Made by a program: the position numbers and the translations under genes. Below are positions 45,803-54,815 of a stretch of 64,000 nucleotides of DNA, one piece after another. Below the pieces are notes generated by a model. That model did no database searches. It was not told where the DNA came from and worked only from the letters and a program-made list of their open reading frames with translations. Numbering within the stretch: position 1 is the first letter of the stretch; each line of letters starts with the position of its first letter. The stretch comes from Devosia indica (lineage in GTDB: Bacteria; Pseudomonadota; Alphaproteobacteria; Rhizobiales; Devosiaceae): assembly GCF_003056405.1 (NCBI RefSeq), contig NZ_PYVZ01000005.1, positions 1 to 64,000 of the forward strand, given 5' to 3'.

Positions 45803-46297
45803 TTGGCCATCCCCGCCCCCATCAACACCGCCCTGCGCGCCGCAGCCATGCTGCTGTTCGTCGTGGTCATCGCCGCCTGTTCGCGCAGCGCCACCGACAA
45901 TGTCGGGCTGACCGGCGTTGGCAATACCGGAGCCGGCGCTCCGGGCAGCCAGCAGGAATTCATCGTCACCGTGGGTGACCGTGTCTTCTTCGAAACCGAT
46001 TCCAGCTCGCTGACCAGCGAAGCCATGGCCACGCTCGACAAGCAGGCCCAGTGGCTCAACCAGTATGCCAACTACCGCATCATGATCGAAGGCCATGCCG
46101 ACGAACGCGGGACCCGCGAATACAATATCGCCCTGGGCGCCCGTCGCGCCTCCGTGGTGGTGAACTATCTGGTCAGCCGTGGCGTCAACGCCCAGCGCAT
46201 CACCAGCCAGTCCTTTGGCAAGGAACGCCCGGTGGCGATCTGCAACGACATCTCCTGCTGGAGCCAGAACCGCCGCGCGGTCACGGTGGTCCAATAG
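45803..46297 (+). CDS. pal: Peptidoglycan-associated lipoprotein Pal
   Basis: 164 residues: a lipoprotein signal ending in VVVIAAC (lipid-modified Cys), a short linker and an OmpA domain (VFFETDSSSLTSEAMATLDK, IEGHADERGTREYNIALGAR, NRRAVTV). The start is TTG 45803, chosen because AGGAG lies 6-7 bases upstream and the ATG at 45848 would leave no positively charged signal. Pal ties the outer membrane to peptidoglycan via TolB. It is not with tolQRAB but 27 kb away, together with cpoB. Confidence 0.95.
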   Translation: MAIPAPINTALRAAAMLLFVVVIAACSRSATDNVGLTGVGNTGAGAPGSQQEFIVTVGDRVFFETDSSSLTSEAMATLDKQAQWLNQYANYRIMIEGHADERGTREYNIALGARRASVVVNYLVSRGVNAQRITSQSFGKERPVAICNDISCWSQNRRAVTVVQ

Positions 46298-46328
46298 GCA
46301 TCAGATCCAGTGGAAACTGGAGGCAAGG

Positions 46329-46358
46329 GCGCCCGGAACCAGAAAATGGTCCGGGCGC
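46329..46358 (+). terminator. Hairpin between pal and cpoB
   Basis: Arms GCGCCCGGA and TCCGGGCGC, extended by ACC/GGT, then TTTCTTTT. It probably reduces pal read-through into cpoB. Confidence 0.8.
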
Positions 46359-46440
46359 TTTCTTTTGACCAAAATTGCTCTTTATCGGCGGACGCATAAC
46401 CCCCATCTTGGCCGGCATCGGCAGCATTTCGGAGGCAGGC

Positions 46441-47460
46441 GTGACGCTTAGGAATTTCAGGAAAATTGGCCGCGCGGCGCTGTGTGCGCTTGGTATCGGA
46501 CTTTGCGCCCCGGCAGTGCAAGCCCAGACCGTGCTGCCACCGGGCGAACTGAGCGGCCTCAGCTTCAACAATGACGGCGGCCGCATTCTGGTGGCCCAGG
46601 CCGATAATGCCCAGCTCTTGGTGCGCATCCAGCAGCTCGAAGAGCAGATCCGCGTGCTCAACGGCCAAGTTGATGGCCTGACCTTCCAGCTCACCCAATT
46701 GCAGGAAATCCTCAACCGTTTCCAGGAGGATGCCGAATTCCGCTTCCAGGCTCTGGAAGGCGGTGACCCGGGAAACGGTGAAGCGGCAACACCACAGGGC
46801 GGCGCAACGCAGCCCCAGGCGTTGCCGCAGGACCCGGCAGTCAATGAAACCGATGTGCCCCTGACCGACATTCCCGAACAGGGCGTGCAGCCCCTGCCCG
46901 GCGAAATCGAATTCGACCCCACTTTTGACGATGGTACCGCGCCCATGGACGACCTGGGCCAGTCGGGCGACCCCCTGGTTGGCACCGGCCAGCCTGGAGG
47001 CATCGACCTGATCACCGGCGAGCCGCTGAACTTGAGCTATGACCCGGCCGCCGACCAGACCGGCAATCCGGATGCAGACGCCCAGTTCCGGGCAGGGTAT
47101 GAGGCGCTGCTGGCCGGCGACTACGCCTTTGCCGAGCAGCAATTCGGCCAGTTCATCGAACTCTACCCGGACAATCCGCAGGTGGTGGATGCCGGCAATT
47201 GGCTGGGCGAAGCCATGCTGGCGCGATCCGCCTATGCCGAGGCCGCCGATGTGCTGGTGGACGCTTATCAGCAGGACCCCGAACACGAACGGGCGCCCGA
47301 TATCCTGCTCAAGCTGGGCGTCTCGCTGGCTGGCGTGGATGAGCGGGAAACCGCCTGCCGCACCTTCGACGAAGTCTCGACCCGCTATCCAGATACCATC
47401 CCCGCCTTCCAGGCCCGTCTTGCCGAGGAAAAGGCAAAGGCCGAATGTCCACCGGCCTGA
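46441..47460 (+). CDS. cpoB: Tol-Pal system protein CpoB/YbgF
   Basis: 339 residues: signal peptide (IGRAALCALGIGLCAPAVQA), a short trimerising coiled coil (LLVRIQQLEEQIRVLNGQV), a long acidic Pro/Gly linker and C-terminal TPR repeats (FRAGYEALLAGDYAFAEQQF, FIELYPDNPQVVDAGNWLG). CpoB coordinates Tol-Pal with peptidoglycan synthesis at division. The start is GTG 46441, 8 bases after GGAGG. Its end overlaps tilS by 16 bases. Confidence 0.92.
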   Translation: MTLRNFRKIGRAALCALGIGLCAPAVQAQTVLPPGELSGLSFNNDGGRILVAQADNAQLLVRIQQLEEQIRVLNGQVDGLTFQLTQLQEILNRFQEDAEFRFQALEGGDPGNGEAATPQGGATQPQALPQDPAVNETDVPLTDIPEQGVQPLPGEIEFDPTFDDGTAPMDDLGQSGDPLVGTGQPGGIDLITGEPLNLSYDPAADQTGNPDADAQFRAGYEALLAGDYAFAEQQFGQFIELYPDNPQVVDAGNWLGEAMLARSAYAEAADVLVDAYQQDPEHERAPDILLKLGVSLAGVDERETACRTFDEVSTRYPDTIPAFQARLAEEKAKAECPPA

Positions 47461-48719
47461 CGCCCGATCTGGGCGATCCAGAGGTTCTGGCACGCCTGTT
47501 CGCGCCAGCGGCAGATCAGGCAGCGGTCGGGCTTGCCGTCTCGGGCGGGCCCGACAGCCTAGCCCTGATGTTGCTGGCCCAGCGCTGGGCCAGCGCACTC
47601 GATTCACCGCCCCGTCTGATCGTCTATAGCCTCGACCATGGCCTGCGCCCTGAAGCAGCAGGCGAAGTGCAGATGGTGTTGCACGAGGCCGAAAAGCTGG
47701 GGCTGGCCGCACGCGGTCTGAGCTGGACCGGCGAAAAGCCCGAGACAGGCGTGCAGGAAGCGGCCCGGCAGGCGCGCTATCGCATCATCGGCGAAGCCAT
47801 GCAGGCCGATGGTGCAGGCTTGCTGCTGACCGCCCATCATCGCGCCGACCAGGCCGAAACGGTGCTGATGCGCCTGGCCCATGGGAGCGGCATTGAAGGT
47901 CTCAAGGGTATGAATGCGCTCAGCCAGGTCGAGGGTGTCGCCGTGTTCCGGCCACTGCTCGATGTCGAGCCGGCCAGCATGGCCCTGATTGTCGAACAGG
48001 CCGGACTGGCCCCGGTGACCGACCCGTCAAATACCGACTTGGCCTATGAGCGCGTGCGCTGGCGCAGGCGCCTGCCGTTGCTGGCCGAAGATGGGCTGGA
48101 CAGCGCCACCCTCGCCCGTTTTGCCACCCGCATGGCCGAAGCCGATCTGGCCTTAACCCAGGTGGCCGACGCTGCCTTTGCCGAGCTGGTGACGCTGGAC
48201 GGCTTTGGCGCGGCCAGCATGCCACAGGCCGCTTTTCATGCCCTCAGCCCCGCCATTGGAAGGCGCGTCTTGGCGCGCACACTCAACATTGTCGGCGGTC
48301 GGCAGAAGCCGCGGGCACTGGGGCAGGTCGAAAAGCTCTACGATCATATCGCCTTGGGGGACTTGCCCCGCGCCGCAACGCTGCTGGGCGCCGTGGTGCG
48401 GCTCAAGGGTCAGAACCTGACCATATCCCGCGAGCCCGGCCGCGCGCTGCCCGAGGCCTGTGTCCTGGGTCCGCACCAAAAACTGGTCTGGGATCAGCGC
48501 TTTCTGATCACCAATCTTTCGGACACCAGCGGCCTGATGGCTGGCGCCACCGATTTCATGCCGCGTCACCGGCTCGAGCATTTCCTGGGTTTCAAGGTGA
48601 CCACGCCTGCCGAAGCCATCCGCACCGCGCCGCTGGTGCGCGACGCCGACGGCGAGATCTTGTCCCTTGGCGGCTGGTCGTTCGACGACCGGATCAGCGT
48701 GGAACTGCTGGTCGACTAG
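47445..48719 (+). CDS. tilS: tRNA(Ile)-lysidine synthetase
   Basis: 424 residues with PP-loop AVSGGPDSLALMLLAQRWAS (about 32-51) and LLLTAHHRADQAETVLMRLA. It adds lysine to C34 of tRNA-Ile(CAU) to make it read AUA. It follows cpoB as in many alphaproteobacteria, but the usual next gene, ftsH, is absent; the convergent anti-sigma gene ends at its stop. Confidence 0.95.
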   Translation: MSTGLTPDLGDPEVLARLFAPAADQAAVGLAVSGGPDSLALMLLAQRWASALDSPPRLIVYSLDHGLRPEAAGEVQMVLHEAEKLGLAARGLSWTGEKPETGVQEAARQARYRIIGEAMQADGAGLLLTAHHRADQAETVLMRLAHGSGIEGLKGMNALSQVEGVAVFRPLLDVEPASMALIVEQAGLAPVTDPSNTDLAYERVRWRRRLPLLAEDGLDSATLARFATRMAEADLALTQVADAAFAELVTLDGFGAASMPQAAFHALSPAIGRRVLARTLNIVGGRQKPRALGQVEKLYDHIALGDLPRAATLLGAVVRLKGQNLTISREPGRALPEACVLGPHQKLVWDQRFLITNLSDTSGLMAGATDFMPRHRLEHFLGFKVTTPAEAIRTAPLVRDADGEILSLGGWSFDDRISVELLVD

Positions 48720-49420
48720 ATCTGGCGCACTTCACCCAGGGCCACGACCGGACCGGTCGCCTTGCCTTCCGGCGACCCCCCCTTGGGTTCAAGCGTGATG
48801 GCCAGCACCGAGCCCTCGCCCCAGCCCGCCTGTACCTCATCACTCAGTTCCACCACCGAGCGCTCATTGACCGGGATGACGCCCATGGAAATAGGGTCCT
48901 GCTGGTCCTGGATCGCCCAGAGTTCCAGATCACGATCTGTCGGCACCTCGCCCGAAAGCGCGGTCAACCGCACCGCACCGGCACCATCGTAAAGGGCCAG
49001 GAAGCGCACATCGCTGCCTTCGGCCTCAAGCGCCGCAACGAGTTGGGTGGTGAGCGTCGTGACGCTGGGGGCTGGTTGCATCAGGTTGAAGCCGATCGCC
49101 GCGACGGCGACCGCCAGGGCGCCCGCAGTGATGCCGCGCCAGAGCGCCAGGCTATCCCAGATCGAGGCTTTCTGCGCATGGCCGAACAGGCGAGTCTCGA
49201 CCCGGTCCAGTACATGGGCTGGCGCCGCCACCTCGGCAAACTCATCGTCCAGTGCGGCAAAGCGGGCGGCCCAGAAATCGCGTTCCGCCTGCAAGGCCGG
49301 GTTGGACGCAATCAGCGCTTCCACGCGCGCATGCTCGGCTTGTCCCAACAGGCCCAGGACATATTCAGCCACCAGCGCGCTGCGCTCGCCACCGCCAGTG
49401 CTGTCCTGTTCTTCGCTCAT
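48716..49420 (-). CDS. Anti-sigma factor, RskA family
   Basis: 234 residues: an N-terminal anti-sigma domain (LVAEYVLGLLGQAEHARVEA), one membrane helix (about 92-112, ITAGALAVAVAAIGFNLM) and an RskA C-terminal domain (VRLTALSGEVPTDRDLELWA, GSVLAITLEPKGGSPEG). It would hold the adjacent ECF sigma at the membrane until regulated proteolysis. ATG 49420 overlaps the sigma stop (ATGA). There is no zinc HxxxCxxC motif, so it is not a ZAS-type sensor. Confidence 0.9.
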   Translation of the reverse strand: MSEEQDSTGGGERSALVAEYVLGLLGQAEHARVEALIASNPALQAERDFWAARFAALDDEFAEVAAPAHVLDRVETRLFGHAQKASIWDSLALWRGITAGALAVAVAAIGFNLMQPAPSVTTLTTQLVAALEAEGSDVRFLALYDGAGAVRLTALSGEVPTDRDLELWAIQDQQDPISMGVIPVNERSVVELSDEVQAGWGEGSVLAITLEPKGGSPEGKATGPVVALGEVRQI

Positions 49421-49968
49421 GCCGTCAGACACTCTCTCAGTTTAATCAGGCTGCGCCGCAGCCAGGTTCGCATCGTATTGAGCGGCACGGAAAAGCGCTG
49501 TGCCAGCTCGTCATAACTATAGCCGTCCAGATACGCGCCGCGTACCGCCTCGGCCCGGTCAGCCTCAAGTTCGGCAAGGCACGCTTCAATGCGCGCGCCC
49601 TCCTGGCTCGACTGCGTCAGCCGCTCGGGGCTGGGTCCAGTATCGGCAATTTCCATCGCCGTATCCAGATCATCACCCGCCGGGCGCCGCGCCCGGACCA
49701 TGTCGAGCGCATGATTGCGCGCGATGGCCACCAGCCAGCTTATCGGCGAATATTGCCCAGCGACATAGCGATCCGAACGTTGCCAGACCTTGATATAGAC
49801 CTCCTGAATGGCCTCTTCGGCCTCGGCCCTGTTTCTCAAGATACGCAACACCACGCCGAACAGTTTCGCGCTTGTGCGTTGATAGAGCGTCCGAAATGCT
49901 TTGCGGTCGCGCAGCGAACAGCGCGCGATTAGGTCCGCAATCTCGGCGGTTCCCGATTGATTTGGCAT
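49417..49968 (-). CDS. ECF-type RNA polymerase sigma factor
   Basis: 183 residues: sigma-2 (FRTLYQRTSAKLFGVVLRIL, AEEAIQEVYIKVWQRSDRYV, SPISWLVAIARNHALDMVRA) and sigma-4 (AVRGAYLDGYSYDELAQRFS, NTMRTWLRRSLIKLRECL). Paired with an RskA-type anti-sigma, it resembles the SigK/RpoE-like ECF groups. ATG 49968 gives a typical start. The inducing signal cannot be read here. Confidence 0.93.
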   Translation of the reverse strand: MPNQSGTAEIADLIARCSLRDRKAFRTLYQRTSAKLFGVVLRILRNRAEAEEAIQEVYIKVWQRSDRYVAGQYSPISWLVAIARNHALDMVRARRPAGDDLDTAMEIADTGPSPERLTQSSQEGARIEACLAELEADRAEAVRGAYLDGYSYDELAQRFSVPLNTMRTWLRRSLIKLRECLTA

Positions 49969-50145
49969 GGGCTTAGGCCCTCCCCGTCCATGAGGCCGTG
50001 CCGCGGCCTGTATCTGAGGAACGTGGCCAATGGATAAATGGATCACTGCTCTTCAAAAAAGCTGGGCAATGGCGTTTCATAGCACAGCAAAATGAAATAG
50101 ACCCTTCACCCTGATGAAGGCCACGCCAGGGAGCTGCCCGCCACC

Positions 50146-51048
50146 ATGACCGATCAAGCCTCCGACACCGACCGGTTCAGCCACGATGCCGGCATTCTCG
50201 CCCAGGCCTTGCCCTATATGCAGCGCTATGAGGGCAAGACGGTCGTGGTCAAATATGGCGGCCACGCCATGGGCGATCTCAAGCTCGGCCAGGCCTTCGC
50301 CCGCGACATCGCCCTGCTCAAGCAATCCAAGGTCAACCCGATCGTGGTGCATGGCGGCGGCCCGCAGATTGCCTTGATGCTCAAGAATTTGGGCATCGAA
50401 TCCAAGTTCGAAGGCGGGTTGCGCGTCACCGACGCCCGGACCATGGAAGTGGTCGAGATGGTGCTGGCCGGCTCGATCAACAAGGAAATCGTCGCCTTGA
50501 TCAATGCCGAGGGCGAATGGGCCATTGGCCTATGCGGCAAGGACGGCAATATGGTCTTTGCCCAAAAGGCCGAAAAGACCGTCAAGGACCCGGGCTCCAA
50601 TATCGAGCGCGTGCTCGATCTCGGCTTTGTCGGCGAGCCGGTGGAGGTCGACCGCACCCTGCTCGACCTCCTGGCCCGCTCCGAGCTGATCCCGGTGATC
50701 GCCCCGGTGGCGCCCGGCCGCGATGGCAACACCTACAATATCAATGCCGATACCTTTGCCGGCGCCATTGCCGGCTCGCTCGGCGCCAAGCGCCTCTTGT
50801 TCCTCACCGACGTGCCCGGCGTGCTCGACAAGGACGGCAAGCTGATCCCCGAATTGACCGTGCGCGACGCCAAGGCGCTGATCGCCGACGGCACCATCTC
50901 GGGCGGCATGATCCCCAAGGTCGAAACCTGCCTGGAAGCGCTCGACAATGGTGTCGAGGGCGTCGTCATCCTCAATGGCAAGCAGCCCCATGTGGTGCTG
51001 GTGGAACTGTTCACCGAGTTCGGTGCCGGCACGCTGATCGTGCGCTGA
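50146..51048 (+). CDS. argB: N-acetylglutamate kinase
   Basis: 300 residues: [20 protein letters not shown] (ATP/phosphate Lys and Gly), [20 protein letters not shown] (substrate) and [20 protein letters not shown]. It performs the second step of arginine synthesis and is usually the feedback-controlled step. In many alphaproteobacteria it follows engB; here it is far from it. A converging hairpin follows. Confidence 0.96.
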   Translation: MTDQASDTDRFSHDAGILAQALPYMQRYEGKTVVVKYGGHAMGDLKLGQAFARDIALLKQSKVNPIVVHGGGPQIALMLKNLGIESKFEGGLRVTDARTMEVVEMVLAGSINKEIVALINAEGEWAIGLCGKDGNMVFAQKAEKTVKDPGSNIERVLDLGFVGEPVEVDRTLLDLLARSELIPVIAPVAPGRDGNTYNINADTFAGAIAGSLGAKRLLFLTDVPGVLDKDGKLIPELTVRDAKALIADGTISGGMIPKVETCLEALDNGVEGVVILNGKQPHVVLVELFTEFGAGTLIVR

Positions 51049-51073
51049 TCGCGCCAAGCGCTGAATGCAAGCC

Positions 51074-51094
51074 GGGCCGCCCAATGGGCGGCCC
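51074..51094. terminator. Bidirectional hairpin between argB and the MFS gene
   Basis: Perfect 9-bp arms GGGCCGCCC and GGGCGGCCC with loop AAT, between convergent genes. Confidence 0.7.
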
Positions 51095-51102
51095 GCGCTG
51101 TT

Positions 51103-52587
51103 TCAGATCTCGACAGGCGCAGGCTTGGTCTGCTCCCCCTCGGTCACGCGGCGATTGCCCTTGAACACAAAGGCCAGCGCCAGCACGAGGGCGAACGAAA
51201 CCACCTGATACCACATCGCCAGGGCGGCAGCGCCGCCAAAGGCGGCTTGCGGCCCGGCTCCAGCCGCTAGATTGCTTGCGAGCTGGGAAAAGAAAATCTG
51301 TCCCACCAGCGCCACGCCGAGCGCGCCGCCAACCTGCTGGAAAGCCTGCAACGCGCCTGACCCGGCCCCGGCATCACGCGGCGGCACATTGCGCAACACC
51401 AGCTGGAACAGCGAGGAAAAGCCGGTACCCAGGCCGATGCCGGCAATCAGCAGCGGCAACAGGAAGCTCCACGGGTCGATGCTGTTGCCCGTGCCGGCGA
51501 TCACAAAATGCAGCCAGCCAATGCCAAAACTCACCATCGCCCCGGCTGCCGCAAGCCGGCTGCGCAGATAGTTCGATCCGAACCGCCCGGCAATGAAGGA
51601 GGCGATCAGCACGCCCACCGAAAAGGGCAGATTGGTCAGGCCCGATTGCAGCGGGGTGAACCCGAAGCCGGATTGCAGCAACAGCGAAATCACCAGGAAC
51701 AGGCCCGGAATGCCCGAGGCAAAGACGGTGACGACAAAGGCCCCGAACATGTAGTCGCGATTGGCCAGGAGGTCGTAATTGAGCAATTGCGGCTGCCCCG
51801 CACGCGCCCGCCGCTTCTGCCAGAAATAGAACACCACCAGCAGCACCAGCCCCGCTGCCATCATGCCAAAGCTCCACGCCGGCCAGCCCAGCGCCCGCCC
51901 CTCGATGATCGGAAACACCACCGCGACGATACCCAGGCCAAACAGCGCGATGCCGGTATAGTCATTGCGCAGTTCCGCATGCCCCGGCAGGCGCGGGATG
52001 AGGAACCATCCGGCAATGATCGCGGCAATGCCGATGGGAATATTGACCAGGAAGATCGGCTGCCAGTCGAGCCCGAAGAGCTGGGCGTCGATCAGCAGGC
52101 CCCCCAGCACCGGTCCGCAGACCGAGGCCAGGCCAGCCGAAAGCCCGAACAGGGAGAAAGCCTGGCCCCGTTCATGCGGCGGGAAGGTCACCGTGGCAAT
52201 CGCCAGCACCTGGGGCGTCATCATCGCCCCGCCCAGCCCCTGCAGCACGCGCGCGCCAATCAGCATCTCGATCGAAGGCGCCATGCCGCATAGCGCGGAA
52301 GCCAGCGTAAAGGCCGCCACGCCAATGAGGAACATGCGGCTGCGCCCCACAATGTCCCCCAGTCGCCCGAACGGCAGCAGGCCCAGGGCAAAAGCGAGGA
52401 CATAGGCCGCCACCACCCATTCGATCTGGGCGTCGCTTGCCCCCAGATTATCGCGCATCGAGGGCAGCGCCACATTGACGATGGTCACATCGATCAGGTT
52501 CATGAAATTGGCAATGAGCAGGATGCCCAGCGCCAGCCAGCGGCGCGGGTCAGCGGGCGCAGCGGCTCCGGCTTCATTGGTGGACAT
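51103..52587 (-). CDS. MFS multidrug-type transporter, DHA2 (14-helix) family
   Basis: 494 residues, about 14 membrane helices. Signature stretches are NLIDVTIVNVALPSMRDNLG, EWVVAAYVLAFALGLLPFGR-LGDIVGR (motif A) and ARVLQGLGGAMMTPQVLAI (motif C-like). DHA2 carriers export drugs or dyes with protons. No regulator gene is adjacent, so its substrate is unassigned. Confidence 0.9.
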   Translation of the reverse strand: MSTNEAGAAAPADPRRWLALGILLIANFMNLIDVTIVNVALPSMRDNLGASDAQIEWVVAAYVLAFALGLLPFGRLGDIVGRSRMFLIGVAAFTLASALCGMAPSIEMLIGARVLQGLGGAMMTPQVLAIATVTFPPHERGQAFSLFGLSAGLASVCGPVLGGLLIDAQLFGLDWQPIFLVNIPIGIAAIIAGWFLIPRLPGHAELRNDYTGIALFGLGIVAVVFPIIEGRALGWPAWSFGMMAAGLVLLVVFYFWQKRRARAGQPQLLNYDLLANRDYMFGAFVVTVFASGIPGLFLVISLLLQSGFGFTPLQSGLTNLPFSVGVLIASFIAGRFGSNYLRSRLAAAGAMVSFGIGWLHFVIAGTGNSIDPWSFLLPLLIAGIGLGTGFSSLFQLVLRNVPPRDAGAGSGALQAFQQVGGALGVALVGQIFFSQLASNLAAGAGPQAAFGGAAALAMWYQVVSFALVLALAFVFKGNRRVTEGEQTKPAPVEI

Positions 52588-52676
52588 GCAAATTCCTCAA
52601 AATACGGAAATGGGCCATATCGGCCCATTCAAGCGATCAAAAAAATACGCCCCCGCCAGAACAGCGAGAGCCAGAC

Positions 52677-52910
52677 TCAATCGGCGACACCTTCGGGCAG
52701 AATGCCCGCCTTGAACAGCACCTTGGGCTCGTCATAGGTGTCGGCCTCGACATCCACATCGGCCGAATAGGCCCACACACCGGCGCGCATCGGGGCGATG
52801 CGCTCGGCGGATGCAATGGCCGCCTCTGCCGATTTGGACTGCTGCGGCTGATCAGGCTCCAGCTTCCGGCCCTTCTGTCGAAAGCCCTGCACATAATAGA
52901 GCGTCGCCAC
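52677..52910 (-). CDS. Small conserved hypothetical protein
   Basis: 77 residues from GTG 52910: VATLYYVQGFRQKGRKLEPD, then AEAAIASAERIAPMRAGVWA and TYDEPKVLFKAGILPEG. The pattern (short beta-hairpin, helix, 'DEPkvLfkaG.LPe') is familiar from small hypothetical proteins of Hyphomicrobiales but has no known role. The ribosome site is weak. A start further upstream would add residues that look non-native. Confidence 0.6.
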   Translation of the reverse strand: MATLYYVQGFRQKGRKLEPDQPQQSKSAEAAIASAERIAPMRAGVWAYSADVDVEADTYDEPKVLFKAGILPEGVAD

Positions 52911-53140
52911 TGTTCGTATCCTTTGGTTGCCCGGTCGCGCACAGACTCGCCATGCCGGTAAAAACTGCCTCCATTTACGCCACAATCGGGCTCGTGTCGC
53001 AGGCCAAGTTCGACTTTGACCCAATCGGCGTGGCGCTGTGGACACCAACCGCCACCCCGCGCCACTATCGCCCGGCGTTGACATTTGCTGTCAGCAGGCG
53101 TCCATCACCGCCACACTCAAGAGCCGCCCGAGACCGACTG

Positions 53141-54661
53141 ATGACTGACTATGTCCGCAAGATCCTGACCTCCTCGGTTTATGAGGTGGCTGTCCAGACG
53201 CCACTGGAAAAAATGGACCTGCTCTCGGCCCGGCTGGGGCAGACCATTCTGGTCAAGCGCGAGGACTTGCAGCCGGTCTTCTCCTTCAAGATCCGCGGTG
53301 CCCATAACCGCATCGTCCACCTCAGCGCCGAAGAACGGGCCCGCGGCGTGATCTGCGCTTCGGCCGGCAATCACGCCCAGGGCGTGGCGCTGTCGGCAAC
53401 CCGGCTGGGCATCCGCGCCATTGTGGTGATGCCCACCACCACCCCGATCATCAAGGTCAATGCCGTCAAGCGTCTGGGTGGCGAAGTGGTGCTGTTCGGC
53501 GACGGGTTTGACGCGGCGCGCACTCATGCGGCAGGGCTGGCGGAAAAGCATGGCCATGTCTTTGTGCATCCATTTGACGACCCCGACGTGATTGCCGGGC
53601 AAGGCACGGTGGGGCTGGAAATCATGCGCCAGCACCCCGAGCCCATCGGCGCCATCTATGTGCCGGTCGGGGGCGGAGGCCTGGCTGCAGGCATTGCCAG
53701 CTTCGTTAAATTCCTGCGCCCCGAAATCCGTGTCATCGGCGTCGAACCGGACGAGGCGGCCAGCATGAAAGCGGCGATTGCCGCCGGAAGGCCGGTGCCA
53801 CTCGACCAGGTGGGCCTGTTTGCCGATGGCGTGGCGGTGCGACAGGTGGGGGACGAAACCTTTCGCCTTTGCCGCGACCTGCTCGACGATATTGTCACCG
53901 TCTCCGCTGACGAAATCTGCGCCGCCATCAAGGACATTTTCGACGACCATCGCGCCATTACCGAACCGGCCGGCGCCCTGGCACTGGCGGGTCTGCGCCG
54001 CGACATTGAAAATGGCAATGCGCCAAAGGATGGCGCGCTGATCGCCATCAATTCGGGCGCCAATGTCAATTTCGACCGGCTGCGCTACGTGGCCGAGCGG
54101 GCCGAAATCGGCGAACGGGCCGAAGCCCTGCTGGCCGTGACCATTCCCGAACGGCCGGGCAGCTACCGTGCTTTCATCCGCCTGATCGGCAATCGGGCCA
54201 TCACCGAATTCAACTATCGCTATCGCGCCGGCGACAGCGCCCGCATCTTTGTCGGCGTCAAACTCTCACGCGGCGATATCGAAAAGCGCGAAATCATCGA
54301 CCTGCTCGAAGACAACACATTGTCGGTGACCGATCTGACGGACAATGAAGTGGCAAAACTGCATGTCCGGCACATGGTCGGCGGCCGCGCAGCGGGGCTG
54401 ACCGACGAGCAGGTGTTCCGCTTCCAGTTTCCCGAACGACCCGGCGCCCTGCTCAAATTCCTTGAAGGGCTGAACGACGCCTGGAACATCACCCTGTTCC
54501 ATTATCGCAATCATGGCTCGGACTATGGCCGCGTGCTGGTGGGGGTACAGGTGCCGCCCGAAACGCAGGCCGACTTCTTCGCCCATATCGACGCCATTGG
54601 GTTTCCCTATTGGGACGAAACCGGGAACCCGGCCTATCGCCAGTTCCTGCATATGGATTGA
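53141..54661 (+). CDS. ilvA: Threonine dehydratase (biosynthetic type)
   Basis: 506 residues: PLP lysine in VFSFKIRGAHNRI (about 50), glycine-rich PVGGGGLAAGIASF, SSAGNH-like ASAGNHAQGVALSA, and two C-terminal ACT-like regulatory repeats (VTIPERPGSYRAFIRLIGNR, FQFPERPGALLKFLEGLNDA). It makes 2-oxobutanoate for isoleucine; the regulatory domains imply isoleucine/valine control. ATG 53141 is chosen over upstream starts that lack family sequence. Confidence 0.95.
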   Translation: MTDYVRKILTSSVYEVAVQTPLEKMDLLSARLGQTILVKREDLQPVFSFKIRGAHNRIVHLSAEERARGVICASAGNHAQGVALSATRLGIRAIVVMPTTTPIIKVNAVKRLGGEVVLFGDGFDAARTHAAGLAEKHGHVFVHPFDDPDVIAGQGTVGLEIMRQHPEPIGAIYVPVGGGGLAAGIASFVKFLRPEIRVIGVEPDEAASMKAAIAAGRPVPLDQVGLFADGVAVRQVGDETFRLCRDLLDDIVTVSADEICAAIKDIFDDHRAITEPAGALALAGLRRDIENGNAPKDGALIAINSGANVNFDRLRYVAERAEIGERAEALLAVTIPERPGSYRAFIRLIGNRAITEFNYRYRAGDSARIFVGVKLSRGDIEKREIIDLLEDNTLSVTDLTDNEVAKLHVRHMVGGRAAGLTDEQVFRFQFPERPGALLKFLEGLNDAWNITLFHYRNHGSDYGRVLVGVQVPPETQADFFAHIDAIGFPYWDETGNPAYRQFLHMD

Positions 54662-54815
54662 TCGGGCGACTGACATTAGGCTGAAATAAACCGCATCTAA
54701 AGCGGGCTGACCTATTTCCGCCATGTCGTCATTGCATTTGCCGGAGCAAGGGGCAATCTGTCGACACATCAGCAAAACTGGACCGCTCCAGCACGCGCAA
54801 GACTATAAGAGGGAC

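Noticed and set aside
47445-47620. Second QueC/PP-loop defence gene
   Set aside because: The SGGPDS motif here belongs to tilS, with full family length and standard cpoB neighbour.
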